Source of the DNA: Chionoecetes opilio
Taxonomy: Eukaryota > Arthropoda > Malacostraca > Decapoda > Majidae
NCBI GenBank assembly: GCA_016584305.1
Contig: JACEEZ010021753.1
Span: forward strand, 92,501-156,500
Direction: 5' to 3'
Length of the DNA stretch: 64,000 nucleotides
The translations under genes and the position numbers were made by a program. Under the pieces are notes generated by a model that was not told where the DNA came from, searched no databases, and saw nothing but the letters and a program-made list of their open reading frames with translations. Positions 50,101-56,055 of this stretch are shown piece by piece. The stretch's first letter is position 1. Each line of letters starts with the position of its first letter.

Positions 50101-53100
50101 CTGCCTCATGTAGAACACCTCAAGATGAACCTTTGTTACTTCAATAAATTTTCTTACGACTCATAGTTATGCGGCAAAATAACAAAAACCTGATATTCGT
50201 CAATTTTTAGATATTTTTGAGCAGCCAGAAATCCGAAGAAATTTTTTCGCTAGATAATTGGAAATGCCGGGGATACAATTGTAGATCCATCCATTTACAA
50301 TAACTTTTGATGGGTAAGTGTTGCTGTGTGAGAAACAATTTGTGAGCTGAACACGTTATAGTAAATATATAAGTTTATAATTCAGAAACCGTTCATGATA
50401 GGTCAGTGTAGACGCGAGACCAGTGTTGCCACCTCAGTGTAGGGGGAGGGACTAACTCTATATGATTTTCATGCATAGTAATATATCATACTTCTAGTTT
50501 AAAGTAGTTTTACTTTGAAAATCGCAAATTTGACTGAACCTAAGTACAAAAAATAGAAATTGCAACCCAGCATATTTTATTAACATCTACATACTTACAT
50601 ACATACATACATGTATACACATACACATACAAGTGAGCCTCCAGGGCCTGCCATCCCACCCCTGGAGCTCACGGCCTACACGCACTATACCCACATAAAC
50701 AAAAATTGCAAAGGTTTTTTTTATTGGTTTTGTACGCTTGACCGGCAGCAGATGGAGTCCCTTTAACCCCTTCACACCCAGACCTTTCCTCTGCTATATA
50801 AAATTGTCTGTTGTCAGCCATAGAATTACGAAAACTAACTGAATATACCAAATTAGTTAGTGGTCAAGGATACTAAACAGGTCATATCTATAAAATATTG
50901 CTTATATTCAATACAAATTGTCTAATGGTACCCAAATTACAATGGAAATTACGTTCTGGGACTCAAGGGGTTAATGGTTTGGTACGCTGGTCCGGCAGCA
51001 GATTGAGTCTGTTATATCGAGGGTCGCTCTTGTTGTTCTTCACCAATCATTCGTTCGTCGTTCTGTCAGGTTTGAGAGATACGGAGAATTTTTTTGGTCT
51101 CCTGGTGTCTCCAAATTTGCCACTGTTGCTGTTTCTTTTTTTTATCAATCATTTGTTCTTCTTTTTCATCAATAATTTTGTCTGTTCTTGGTTCCGTCAG
51201 GTTGGTGTTCCGCAGGAGGTGGCCATGCAGCTGACGTACCCGGAGCGAATAACGGCACACAACCTGGCGTTCATGCGGCGTCTGGTGAAGAACGGGCCGA
51301 ACATTCACCCCGGGGCCGTGTTCCTTGAGCCACGATCCTCCCCCGGCGTCAAGAAGTCCCTGCGCTACCTCAACAGGGAGAGAACAGCCATGGAACTACG
51401 CCAGGGGACATTGTGGAGAGGTGAGGGAGGGAGAGACAGACAGACAGACAGATAGAGAGAGAGAACAGCCATGGAACTATGCCAGGGAGACATTGTGGAG
51501 AGGTGAGGGAGGGGGGCAGGGGGAGGGAGAGAGGGAGACAAAGACAGAATATTACTAATGAAATGTTTTCTTAGTGGCCTCACTATATCACCACACTCCC
51601 TCCATCACCCCTTCTTCCCCCTCTCACCCCCAGACACCTGATAGACGGAGACATAGTGCTGTTCAACCGGCAGCCCTCCCTGCACAAGATGTCCATCATG
51701 AGTCACCGCGTCAAGGTGCTTCCCTGGCGGACCTTTCGCTTCAACGAGTGTGTGTGTGCGCCCTACAACGCTGACTTTGACGGCGACGAGATGAACCTGC
51801 ATGTGCCACAGACAGAGGAGGCCCGGGCAGAGGCACTAACTCTTATGGCGGTGGGTGTTTTTACCTAGTTGTATTTACCTACAGCCAAATTCCCAACATC
51901 CGACCTCCAAACATCCGACTTGTCCAAACAACCGACTTTTTTCACCACCACAATGTGTCTTGTTTTGGCCATTTATTTTACTTTGTTGTTGTTGTTGTTT
52001 TTATATATAATAGAAAACTTTGATTTGTGGCTTTATTTACGCATGAATTTTACTTTCGCGTATACCACTGGATCGGCCTTCAAGAGCTGCATCTTTTATG
52101 TTCTATACCATTTTGTCCTTACGTTTATGGTTATGTTTACGTTTATGATATCCGAACATCCGACTATTCCAATTATCCAACCTACCTTCGGTCCCCCCAA
52201 GGTCGGATAATTAATACTTAGCTGTAGTTGTAACATACAGGAAAATAGCTATGCTCGTACTGTCCCGTCTCCAAATCTACTATTATCCAGCTTGCCTTGA
52301 AGTCCTGAATATTTCTTGCATTAATCACTTCTGCATCAAGGTTATTCGAGGCTTCTATGCTTCTATACGGGAAGCTGTATTTTTTTATGTCCCGTTTGCA
52401 TGTGGTCCTTTTCAATTTCTTGGAAGTGTGTGTGTGTGAGAAGGGGTTATGTATTTAGCTAGTAGTGTTTTACAGGGCCTGAGCTACACTGGTGGGGTCC
52501 CATCTCCATATCTACATTTATCCCGTCTTTCCTTCCACTGGTGTACATTATGTGCCGATATCACCTCATTTAGTCCATTCCAAACTTCAACATTTCTATG
52601 AGGGAAGCTGTACTTCTTTATGTTGTTCAGGCATCTCCCTTTTCCTAGTTGTTGTGTATGTCCCCACGTTGTCCCCTTGTGTAGCGACCTTCTCTTTGTT
52701 TCCGAGTCAGTAGTCTCTTTTTAGATTGTTTTTGTTGTTTCTTTAATTGTTATTAACTCCTTCACGCCCAGATCTTTTCTTTGCTATATAAAATTGTCTG
52801 TTGTTAGCCATAATATAACGAAAATTAACTAAATATACCAAATTAGTCAGTGGAATAGCATACTAAACAGGTCATATCTATAAAACATTGCTTATATTCA
52901 TAAAAAAGTGTCTAACGTTGCCCAAATTTCAATGAAAATTACGTTATGGGTCTCAAGGGGTTAAATCTCCTCTTTACCCCTTGACCCCACTAGTTAGTAC
53001 ATTGTTATTAAGTCTCCTCTTTACCCCCCCCCCCCCCCCCCCCCCTATAGGTGACCTCCAACCTGGTTACGCCGAGGCACGGAGCGCTGATAGTGGGGGC

Positions 53101-53248
53101 CACGCAAGACTTCCTCACGGGCTCCTACCTGCTGACCCAGAAGGACGTGTTCTTTGACCGTGAACACACATGTGCCCTGGTGGCCTCCATCCTGGCGGGC
53201 AAGGAAGTGGCCTGCAAGATACAGCTGCCCCCCCCTGCCATACTCAAG
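36099..53248 (+). CDS. POLR3A: DNA-directed RNA polymerase III subunit RPC1 (5' 12 exons, partial)
   Basis: RPC1 is the largest subunit of nuclear RNA polymerase III, which makes tRNAs, 5S rRNA and other small RNAs. It forms the clamp and half of the active site with RPC2. Twelve exons, all with GT-AG introns and compatible phases, encode about 588 residues collinear with the N-terminal 42% of animal RPC1 (about 1390 aa). Visible: clamp zinc ligands C69/C72/C79/H82, second site C109/C112 with C155/C158, the [20 protein letters not shown] region, and the catalytic NADFDGD with Asp 497/499/501. The start is supported by MKEQYRETD matching the family N-terminus. Later exons (bridge helix, trigger loop) lie past 64000. 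Exons 9 and 10 each lack one base. Confidence 0.95.
36331..36625 (-). repeat. SINE with tRNA-Val(CAC)-like head, in intron 1
   Basis: On the minus strand, 36614-36545 folds as a near-complete tRNA. It has a 6/7 acceptor stem, a D arm with GTGTAGGGGAAGCAC, a perfect 5-bp anticodon stem around TTCACAA (anticodon CAC, valine) and a perfect T arm with GGTTCGATCCC. A non-tRNA body follows toward 36430 (ACCGGGTGTTAGCCGGGG). The D loop is abnormal and no CCA or terminator is in place, so a SINE is preferred over a tRNA gene. The start (36331-36420, 'ctagttgtattttacaggg') is part of a common interspersed repeat. Confidence 0.65.
36683..36732 (+). repeat. intronic copy of exon 1 3' end and 5' splice site
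   Basis: 50 bp identical to 36240-36289 except for two transitions (CGC to TGC and GTAAGG to GTGAGG). It keeps coding sequence, exon end and donor. It lies about 444 bp downstream of the true donor, with the SINE between. No acceptor is evident upstream. Confidence 0.9.
36837..36986 (+). CDS. POLR3A: POLR3A exon 2
   Basis: 50 codons, [12 protein letters not shown] to LQNICK, acceptor ACGCAG|GG, donor AAG|GTGGAC. Carries the clamp zinc-site residues C69, C72, C79 and H82 and C109. Confidence 0.95.
37005..37660. repeat. (TGG/TAG)n trinucleotide array in intron 2
   Basis: About 650 bp of mixed GTGGTA/GTGGTGG trinucleotides starting 19 bp after the exon 2 donor. It yields long poly-Val, Gly/Ser and Trp frames that are not genes. 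Confidence 0.95.
37892..38014 (+). CDS. POLR3A: POLR3A exon 3
   Basis: 41 codons, [11 protein letters not shown] to VNELCKK, acceptor TTCACAG|AT, donor AAG|GTGAGG. C112 of the second zinc site is here; the rest is the charged linker before it closes. Confidence 0.93.
38085..38412. repeat. 30-bp minisatellite in intron 3
   Basis: Unit 'ttccttatgtcctaatgttc'+'ttattcaact', about 10-11 copies, some shortened to 21 bp, beginning about 75 bp after the exon 3 donor. The repeat gives [14 protein letters not shown] open frames that are not genes. Confidence 0.95.
38596..38719 (+). CDS. POLR3A: POLR3A exon 4
   Basis: 41 codons plus one base. [17 protein letters not shown] supplies C155/C158; it ends at HYF and T|GTGAGT. 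Acceptor CTCCAAG|GT. The split Ser codon is completed by exon 5. Confidence 0.93.
38765..38968. mobile_element. 212-bp-family TTAA MITE, copy 1 (intron 4)
   Basis: Begins TTAACCCCTTTACGCCCAG and matches the copies at 50763 and 52753 (TATAAAAT/GGTCTGTTGTTAGCCAT, ACTAAACAGGTCATATCT). The right end is lost just before the (CT)n tract. Confidence 0.8.
38988..39064. repeat. (CT)n microsatellite serving as polypyrimidine tract
   Basis: About 38 CT units ending six bases before the exon 5 acceptor (CCCACAG). The splice site's pyrimidine tract is therefore a microsatellite. Confidence 0.95.
39072..39178 (+). CDS. POLR3A: POLR3A exon 5
   Basis: Completes Ser193, then [13 protein letters not shown] to LDLFEK, donor AAG|GTGATT. 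107 nt; with the preceding base this restores phase 0. The tail is repeated at 39276-39310. Confidence 0.92.
39276..39310 (+). repeat. intronic copy of exon 5 3' end and donor
   Basis: 'agagtcaggtgttggagctc'+'ttcaaaaaggtgaa' mirrors 'agccaggtgttggatctatt'+'tgaaaaggtga' of exon 5. In the exon frame it would read SQVLELFKK against SQVLDLFEK: the changes are conservative and the GT donor is kept. More diverged than the other three exon-tail copies. Confidence 0.7.
39745..40826 (+). mobile_element. TIR-bounded DNA transposon, internally deleted (intron 5)
   Basis: Left end TGAGGCGCCCCGCGGCAGAA (39745 on) and the reverse complement of the right end TGGGGCGCCCCGTGGCAGAA (ending 40826) form a terminal inverted repeat of about 25 bp. 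Both are flanked by TATA, a likely target duplication. Inside are an N-terminal peptide and a C-terminal protein fragment (next entry). The element is about 1.08 kb; superfamily not assigned. Confidence 0.75.
40134..40508 (+). pseudogene. fragments of the transposon's protein
   Basis: Frame A starts [18 protein letters not shown] (40134-40196, then stop). The adjoining frame, open to 40422, reads [17 protein letters not shown], a [14 protein letters not shown] region and [19 protein letters not shown]. Frame A then resumes as [13 protein letters not shown], an acidic stretch and LLEYE before the stop at 40508. The protein looks like the two ends of a transposase-type ORF brought together, with frameshifts. 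A possible poly(A) signal AATAAA occurs at 40618-40623. Confidence 0.5.
41294..42331. mobile_element. palindromic Tc1/mariner-derived element (intron 5)
   Basis: Two arms of about 477 bp (41294-41770 and 41854-42331) are near-perfect reverse complements around an 83-bp centre. The ends read CACAGCGCGCCAAAGCATTG and its complement, and both are flanked by TA, the Tc1/mariner target. Over 200 bp compared, the arms differ at about five or six positions. Each arm carries the transposase DNA-binding domain; no catalytic domain is present. Flanking host sequence has its own short direct repeat (ctctaaatagtgacttaat). Confidence 0.92.
41562..41747 (+). CDS. Tc1/mariner transposase N-terminal HTH fragment
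   Basis: 61 residues, [18 protein letters not shown], then [20 protein letters not shown]. This is the paired-type helix-turn-helix that binds the element's own inverted repeats. It ends where the arm loses homology to a transposase, so no DDE/D domain follows. The mirror copy on the minus strand (about 42065-41880) has AAG changed to TAG inside the HTH. The product, if made, would be only a DNA-binding peptide. Confidence 0.7.
   Translation: MSGKKDLTKEQIKVIVSLHKAERPVEEISRIVDVTRRCVHKWVESFTVGWRCRGSRDTRTL
42395..42785. repeat. 68/80-bp satellite in intron 5
   Basis: Copies of 'caccctgtcaattaccttat'+'ctgtcaatatgtcaccctat' recur at spacing 80, 68 and 80 bp (42491, 42571, 42639, 42719). The difference is one 12-bp subunit 'ctatctgtcacc'. 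Open frames ([12 protein letters not shown]) are repeat artefacts. Confidence 0.9.
43285..43539 (-). pseudogene. piggyBac transposase C-terminal Cys-rich domain
   Basis: The minus frame reads [12 protein letters not shown], then [32 protein letters not shown] and KEYHT. This is the C-terminal cross-brace zinc finger of piggyBac transposases, which binds the transposon ends. The central RNase H-like catalytic domain is missing between this and the N-terminal peptide. One ligand pair (HVC.. rather than C..C) looks degraded. Confidence 0.85.
43578..43700 (-). pseudogene. piggyBac transposase N-terminal fragment
   Basis: 40 residues from ATG (43700-43698): [19 protein letters not shown] followed by an acidic Asp/Ser-rich stretch and stop. 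The start and acidic tail are typical of piggyBac transposase N-termini. It lies directly upstream, on the same strand, of the C-terminal domain. Confidence 0.65.
44059..44116. repeat. (CA)n microsatellite before exon 6
   Basis: About 28 CA units ending 43 bp before the exon 6 acceptor. Confidence 0.95.
44160..44293 (+). CDS. POLR3A: POLR3A exon 6
   Basis: [15 protein letters not shown], then [18 protein letters not shown] and ELKSG plus AC of a Thr codon. Acceptor CTCTTAG|AT, donor AAC|GTGAGT. LLVPP.CIRPSV is strongly conserved in RPC1. Confidence 0.95.
44508..44582. repeat. short tandem duplication in intron 6
   Basis: Two copies of 'aacaacaggtagtggggcaa'+'RggaSggcggggc' at 44508 and 44549; no coding meaning. 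Confidence 0.8.
44815..44982 (-). repeat. tRNA-derived SINE in intron 6
   Basis: On the minus strand, GTGGCTCGGTGGTAGAGTGC (A box) at 44973-44954 is followed by a degenerate B box (GGTCGCGAGTTTGTGCC). A SINE body (CCCGGCAGTTACTGGGTGAA...) runs on toward an A-rich tail near 44800. Confidence 0.7.
45935..46270. repeat. 34-bp AT-rich minisatellite in intron 6
   Basis: Unit 'aggaataaagtcaaataaat'+'aataataataatag', about four perfect copies to 46080, then degenerate AAT-rich sequence to about 46440. Confidence 0.9.
46600..47345. repeat. ~57-bp C-rich minisatellite adjoining exon 7
   Basis: Repeated units of poly-C, 'ctacacacacagccagtcag', 'gcagtctgtgtataacgtct', about 10-12 copies with variable C-run length. 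The array reaches to within about 10 bp of the exon 7 acceptor and supplies its pyrimidine tract. Confidence 0.9.
47352..47430 (+). CDS. POLR3A: POLR3A exon 7
   Basis: Completes Thr, then [18 protein letters not shown] to RSGGK. Acceptor CATCCAG|GA, donor AAG|GTAATC. 79 nt, phase restored to 0. Confidence 0.94.
47591..47683 (+). CDS. POLR3A: POLR3A exon 8
   Basis: 31 codons, [17 protein letters not shown] to VPMDLSM. Acceptor TTTATAG|GT, donor ATG|GTGAGT. The tail is repeated at 47791-47826. Confidence 0.94.
47791..47826 (+). repeat. intronic copy of exon 8 3' end and donor
   Basis: 35 bp from GAGATATCC through ATG|GTGAG is identical to 47654-47688, 138 bp downstream, and follows a (GT)n run (47743-47766). 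It retains the splice donor; there is no acceptor of its own. Confidence 0.95.
47875..48135 (-). repeat. tRNA-derived SINE in intron 8
   Basis: Minus-strand B box GGTTCGAATCC at 48080-48070, preceded by an A-box-like GGTCAAGTGAATAACAGCG. The body extends to about 47880. It is a different subfamily from the intron 1 and intron 6 SINEs. Confidence 0.65.
48382..48518 (+). CDS. POLR3A: POLR3A exon 9 (one base missing)
   Basis: Reads [16 protein letters not shown], then [13 protein letters not shown] and RTVISP. The frame breaks in the CCCC run at 48491-48494 where family proteins continue with an Asp-Pro-Asn-Leu-Arg motif, visible in the next frame to the donor GAG|GTAACC. 137 nt observed where 138 are expected. 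Because both exon ends and phases fit, a consensus or sequencing error in the homopolymer is likelier than a true null allele. Confidence 0.9.
48568..49365. repeat. 27-bp minisatellite in intron 9
   Basis: About 29 copies of ATGCATGACCTGAGAACTAA+ATATAAT, with CTGAGG, CTAAG and CTGAAA variants, beginning about 50 bp after the exon 9 donor. As 27 is a multiple of three, the array is open on both strands (MHDLRTKYN repeated on +). No start context, splice link or domain supports coding. Confidence 0.97.
49716..50280 (+). repeat. interspersed repeat, clean copy (intron 9)
   Basis: Counterpart of the noisy copies at 28204-29060; no coding potential; family unknown. Confidence 0.65.
50763..50974. 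mobile_element. 212-bp TTAA MITE, copy 2 (intron 9)
   Basis: Bounded by TTAA on both sides: TTAACCCCTTCACACCCAGA at the left, CTCAAGGGGTTAA at the right, giving an imperfect inverted end. Same length as the copy at 52753-52964. TTAA flanks suggest mobilisation by piggyBac-type transposase. Confidence 0.88.
51201..51420 (+). CDS. POLR3A: POLR3A exon 10 (one base missing)
   Basis: [52 protein letters not shown]. In the GGGG run at 51404-51407 one base is lacking, so the conserved Gly-Asp-Ile-Val-Glu-Arg end falls into another frame. The exon is 220 nt where 221 are expected. Donor GAG|GTGAGG; acceptor CCGTCAG|GT. An intronic copy nearby lacks this defect. Confidence 0.9.
51457..51512 (+). repeat. 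intronic copy of exon 10 3' end and donor
   Basis: Repeats GAGAACAGCCATGGAACTA through GTGGAGAG|GTGAGGGAGG, 82 bp downstream of the true donor and separated by a GACA-rich microsatellite. Differences: one CGC to TGC change (Arg to Cys) and GGAGAC instead of GGGAC, which here is the expected in-frame form. Confidence 0.95.
51634..51850 (+). CDS. POLR3A: POLR3A exon 11 (catalytic loop)
   Basis: Completes Arg, then [63 protein letters not shown] holds the three Mg2+-binding aspartates (about residues 497, 499, 501), the most conserved motif of all multisubunit RNA polymerases. Acceptor CCCCCAG|AC, donor GCG|GTGGGT. Confidence 0.97.
51863..52435 (+). repeat. decapod-type interspersed repeat, split by a MITE (intron 11)
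   Basis: Starts 'ctagttgtatttacc' and resumes after the MITE with 'gttgtaacatacagg' then 'actgtcccgtctccaaatct'. A second related copy is 52445-52720 ('acagggcctgagctacactg') and a piece occurs at 36331-36410. The family is recognised from its frequent occurrence in decapod sequences; its class is not assigned. Confidence 0.6.
51882..52224. mobile_element. 343-bp MITE with TA target duplication (intron 11)
   Basis: The left end CAGCCAAATTCCCAACATCC and the reverse complement of the right end CAGCTAAGTATTAATTATCC both continue GACCT, giving an inverted repeat of about 25 bp. Both are flanked by TA. Removing the element and one TA restores the continuous host repeat 'atttacctagttgta'. TA target and CAG ends are typical of pogo/Tigger-type non-autonomous elements. 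Confidence 0.88.
52753..52964. mobile_element. 212-bp TTAA MITE, copy 3 (intron 11)
   Basis: TTAACTCCTTCACGCCCAGA at the left, CTCAAGGGGTTAA at the right; 212 bp from TTAA to TTAA, like the intron 9 copy. Confidence 0.88.
53051..53248 (+). CDS. POLR3A: POLR3A exon 12
   Basis: 66 codons, [45 protein letters not shown]. Acceptor after a poly-C tract (CCTATAG|GT), donor AAG|GTGGGT. Last exon of this gene in the window. Confidence 0.95.
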
Positions 53249-53683
53249 GTGGGTGTACTATAGGCTGTATACTATAAGGGTATGATACTATATGGGTGTG
53301 TACTGGTGTCCCAGATCATTAGAGGGAAAAAAAGTTGAAACATGTTTTTTTTCACGTTGCTCGTGTTTTACTTCTGTTTCACACATGCATAAGAAGAGTT
53401 CCTGTGAATTAGATGAAATTCCTGAGAATATTTAGGGGTCGCGACAAACTGAACAATTTTTCTAATACCTTCAAAAACAAAGACAAAACTCAAAACATCC
53501 CACATTTTGAAATAACTTATAAGGAAACCAAACAATACTGTTTTCATTGTTTCCATTCAGAAAAGCCCTTCAATGAAGGTCCTCTCCTTCTTTTCCCTCC
53601 GCCCCCACAAGTTTCCGATGGTGGTGGACTACTGGAGGAGATACTTCTCCTGTGCGTCGCGACTTCGTGGAACCCCAGGGTAG

Positions 53684-54830
53684 TCACTGACTAGGGCGAT
53701 GCCCCCCTCTCCGCGGCATCGTTGACGCACTCGGAGGGCCAAGGTCCCTTTTTTTTTTTTTCAGAGCGTCCTTGAATCGGTGCGTCCTCCTCCCCACAGC
53801 CGGTCCTTTGCCAGGAAAGCCCTCGTCCCGCGTCGAGTTTGTTTTCTGAAAGAAGGAACCGTGTCTTCGAGTGAACGAAGGACGAGAGGGAGGAAGACAT
53901 AGTACATCTTTTTCCCTCCACTCGCTTGAGTTTCCTTCTTCGAGGCGGCTTGTCCAATGGCCTTGACCATCTGCTTCTTCGCCTCCACATGATCCTTTGC
54001 GTCGAAGAAGGCCAGTCCCGCGTTTTCCTCGGAAACCGTACCCACAGGGGCGTTGCAGGGCTTGTTCTGTGCTGCCTTGGCAAAAAAAACAGTTGGGCTG
54101 GTATGTCTTGAGGATCTCGAGGAAGAGCACGTCATTCCAACGGAGCTTTCCCAGAGATCGGTGCCTCATGTCATTGCTTGCAGTACCCAGATCAACGAAG
54201 AGGGCCACTCGTTCCCCTCGGCTTCTCTCGACCAGTCCGATCGACAGCTGGGATTTCAGCATCTGAAGCTTGGCAGTAAGATGGCCTTGGCCCTCCACCG
54301 GGCGTTGATGGAGAAGCTCCAGACGGCGGAATGGTTTGCTGGACCTTCACGCACCGATGACAGGTAGAGAGACTGATCTAGTTCTTCATAGTCCTCCCTG
54401 GGATGGTTCTTCGACATCATAGCCTCCTTCAGAAGGCCCAATGCGCGTCCTTCACTTGCTGGCGGTGTCATTGTGGCGAAGAACTCTACGAGGTCCTCCG
54501 ATGGGTTCCCATCCGTCCTCTCTCTGCGAGGAAGCCCGAAGGACCTCGACACGGAGTCGTTTGAAGATTCCCAATAGTCAGGACCGAGGGAAGAGCCGAG
54601 CTGGCTTTCGAAGAACATCCTTGAGGATCACCTCGTGACCATTATGGCGGCAGGAGCCAACAAGCAAGCTTCGTCCGAGTTCATTGCTCATATCCGAATG
54701 CAGCACCTGGACCATTCCCAGTGTTCGAAGCCGTGTTGTCGAAACAGAAGGCGATGATCTTGTCCCCTGACGCCGTGGCTTCGTCCACCGGAGTCCTCAA
54801 GACCACTCAGGCCACGTTTCTGCCAGTCAA
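53684..54830 (-). pseudogene. transposase-like ORF, C-terminal part, frames broken
   Basis: Minus-strand open pieces (54830-54730, 54618-54256, 54298-53684) read FCFDNTASNTG, then CRHNGHEVILKDV and GIFKRLRVEV across frames, then CFFCQGSTEQALQRPC and a long basic tail. The order FDxTxxNTG ... CRHxxHE ... FKRxR recalls an uncharacterised multicopy protein family seen in arthropods and Hydra with a possible RNase H-like core. That recollection is unverified. At least three frame changes; not functional. Confidence 0.45.
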
Positions 54831-54964
54831 TCCGAGCTTGCCGGGACCCTCAAAAGGAACTCGGCTCGGCGTCACTTCTTCCCCTGTGAGGAGGACGCGA
54901 TGCAGTCCTCCGTATCGCCAGAGAGGGACGGGAGGAGTTTTTCTGTCCCGATGCGGACCACCTC

Positions 54965-55870
54965 TCAAGGTATCGTCCTGGTTCCGCAGTCCACGATCTT
55001 CTCGGCGGCTTGCTCTCTCCCCGCATTCTTCTCGATGGACCGTGCCTTCTTCGAGACCGCCATACCCCCAATGTATATTCCAAGAACCTTGAGCGTTAGC
55101 TGCGAACGTTGACTTGTGCTGTGCCCGCCCGACAACTTCTCTCGATCCCAAGTTGAAATGAGTAAGATCTCACGGTGATCGATGGCAACTTTTTGGAGCT
55201 TGTTCCTCCTGGCTTTGGGATCCATAAGACGGTGATGACGTCGTCGACACAGGACTGCTGATGCTGCTACTGCTTTGGCTTGGGATTTCGCCCTTTCAGT
55301 CAGCCTGGCAATGTCGCTGTCTTCACGTTCCCGGAGCCGCTTGAGTCGAGTTCCCCGCGCTCGACCTGCTTCTTCCGCCTTCTTCGCTGTCACGAGGTCA
55401 ATTCCCACCATGATATTCCCCTCTGTCTTCCTCTCTGACTCCGCTAGGAACTCCCTTAGTTCTCGTCCATTCACGTCTGCCCGTTGGAGAGAGGAGGAGT
55501 TTGCAGGTCGAAGACTTCTTGGAGGTCTCCTTTTAAAATCTCCTCATCCATAACGATGTTTGGCCTGTCTTTGTGTCTTGTTCCTCTTGAGGTCATTGTA
55601 TGCCTTTACCAGCTTTGGACAGCTGCGGTGCCGTCGTGTATTACTTGTAGTTGTCGTAATCCCGGCGCGCACCAAGAAGGGGAGAATCTCCTCACCACCC
55701 GCCTTCCTGCTCCCGCTCGCCGTCCTTCCCCATCTCCCTCCCGGTGGTGGTGGTAGTAGCGGAGATGCCTGCTCCTTCGATGGTAGCCGGGCTCTGGTGA
55801 TTTATCGATTGGAGCCTTTCAGATCAGCCAAAGATTCTAGCGGCTCTTTTTTTGCCATGTTGATAACCTG
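54965..55870 (-). pseudogene. transposase-like ORF, N-terminal part
   Basis: Starting near 55858 (ATGGCAAAAAAAGAGCC on the minus strand), broken frames cover a low-complexity region and a KLVKAYNDLKRNKTQRQ stretch, then the open piece MNGRELREFLAESERKTEG, RLTERAKSQAKAVAAS, VLGIYIGGMAVSKKARSI. The same start, in a version with EEILPFWSRAGIPT, is found in the duplicate at 60280-59840. Confidence 0.4.
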
Positions 55871-56055
55871 AGGGAAAAAAAGTGGAGAATTTAGAAAAAT
55901 CCTGAACTTCGAGTCACGTCACCTAAATGTTCACTTTGTCGGGACCCCTAAATATTATTAAATTCCCCCCAAATTTCAACGTATACGTTTTACTATGAAT
56001 ACCGAATAAACACCGCTTGCAACTTTCAAAACTTTTTGCATTTTGGACACCCCTA

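Larger units (their letters stand above)
53312..56055 (-). mobile_element. degraded DNA transposon-like element in intron 12
   Basis: Minisatellite sequence flanks both sides, so the segment is an insertion into the 14-bp array. The left end (ggtgtcccagatca...aaagttgaaa) and the reverse complement of the right end (ggggtgtccaaaatgc...agttttgaaa) resemble each other. The minus strand encodes the protein pieces below. Its right end is present again in the second duplication unit (about 59830-60485). Confidence 0.6.
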
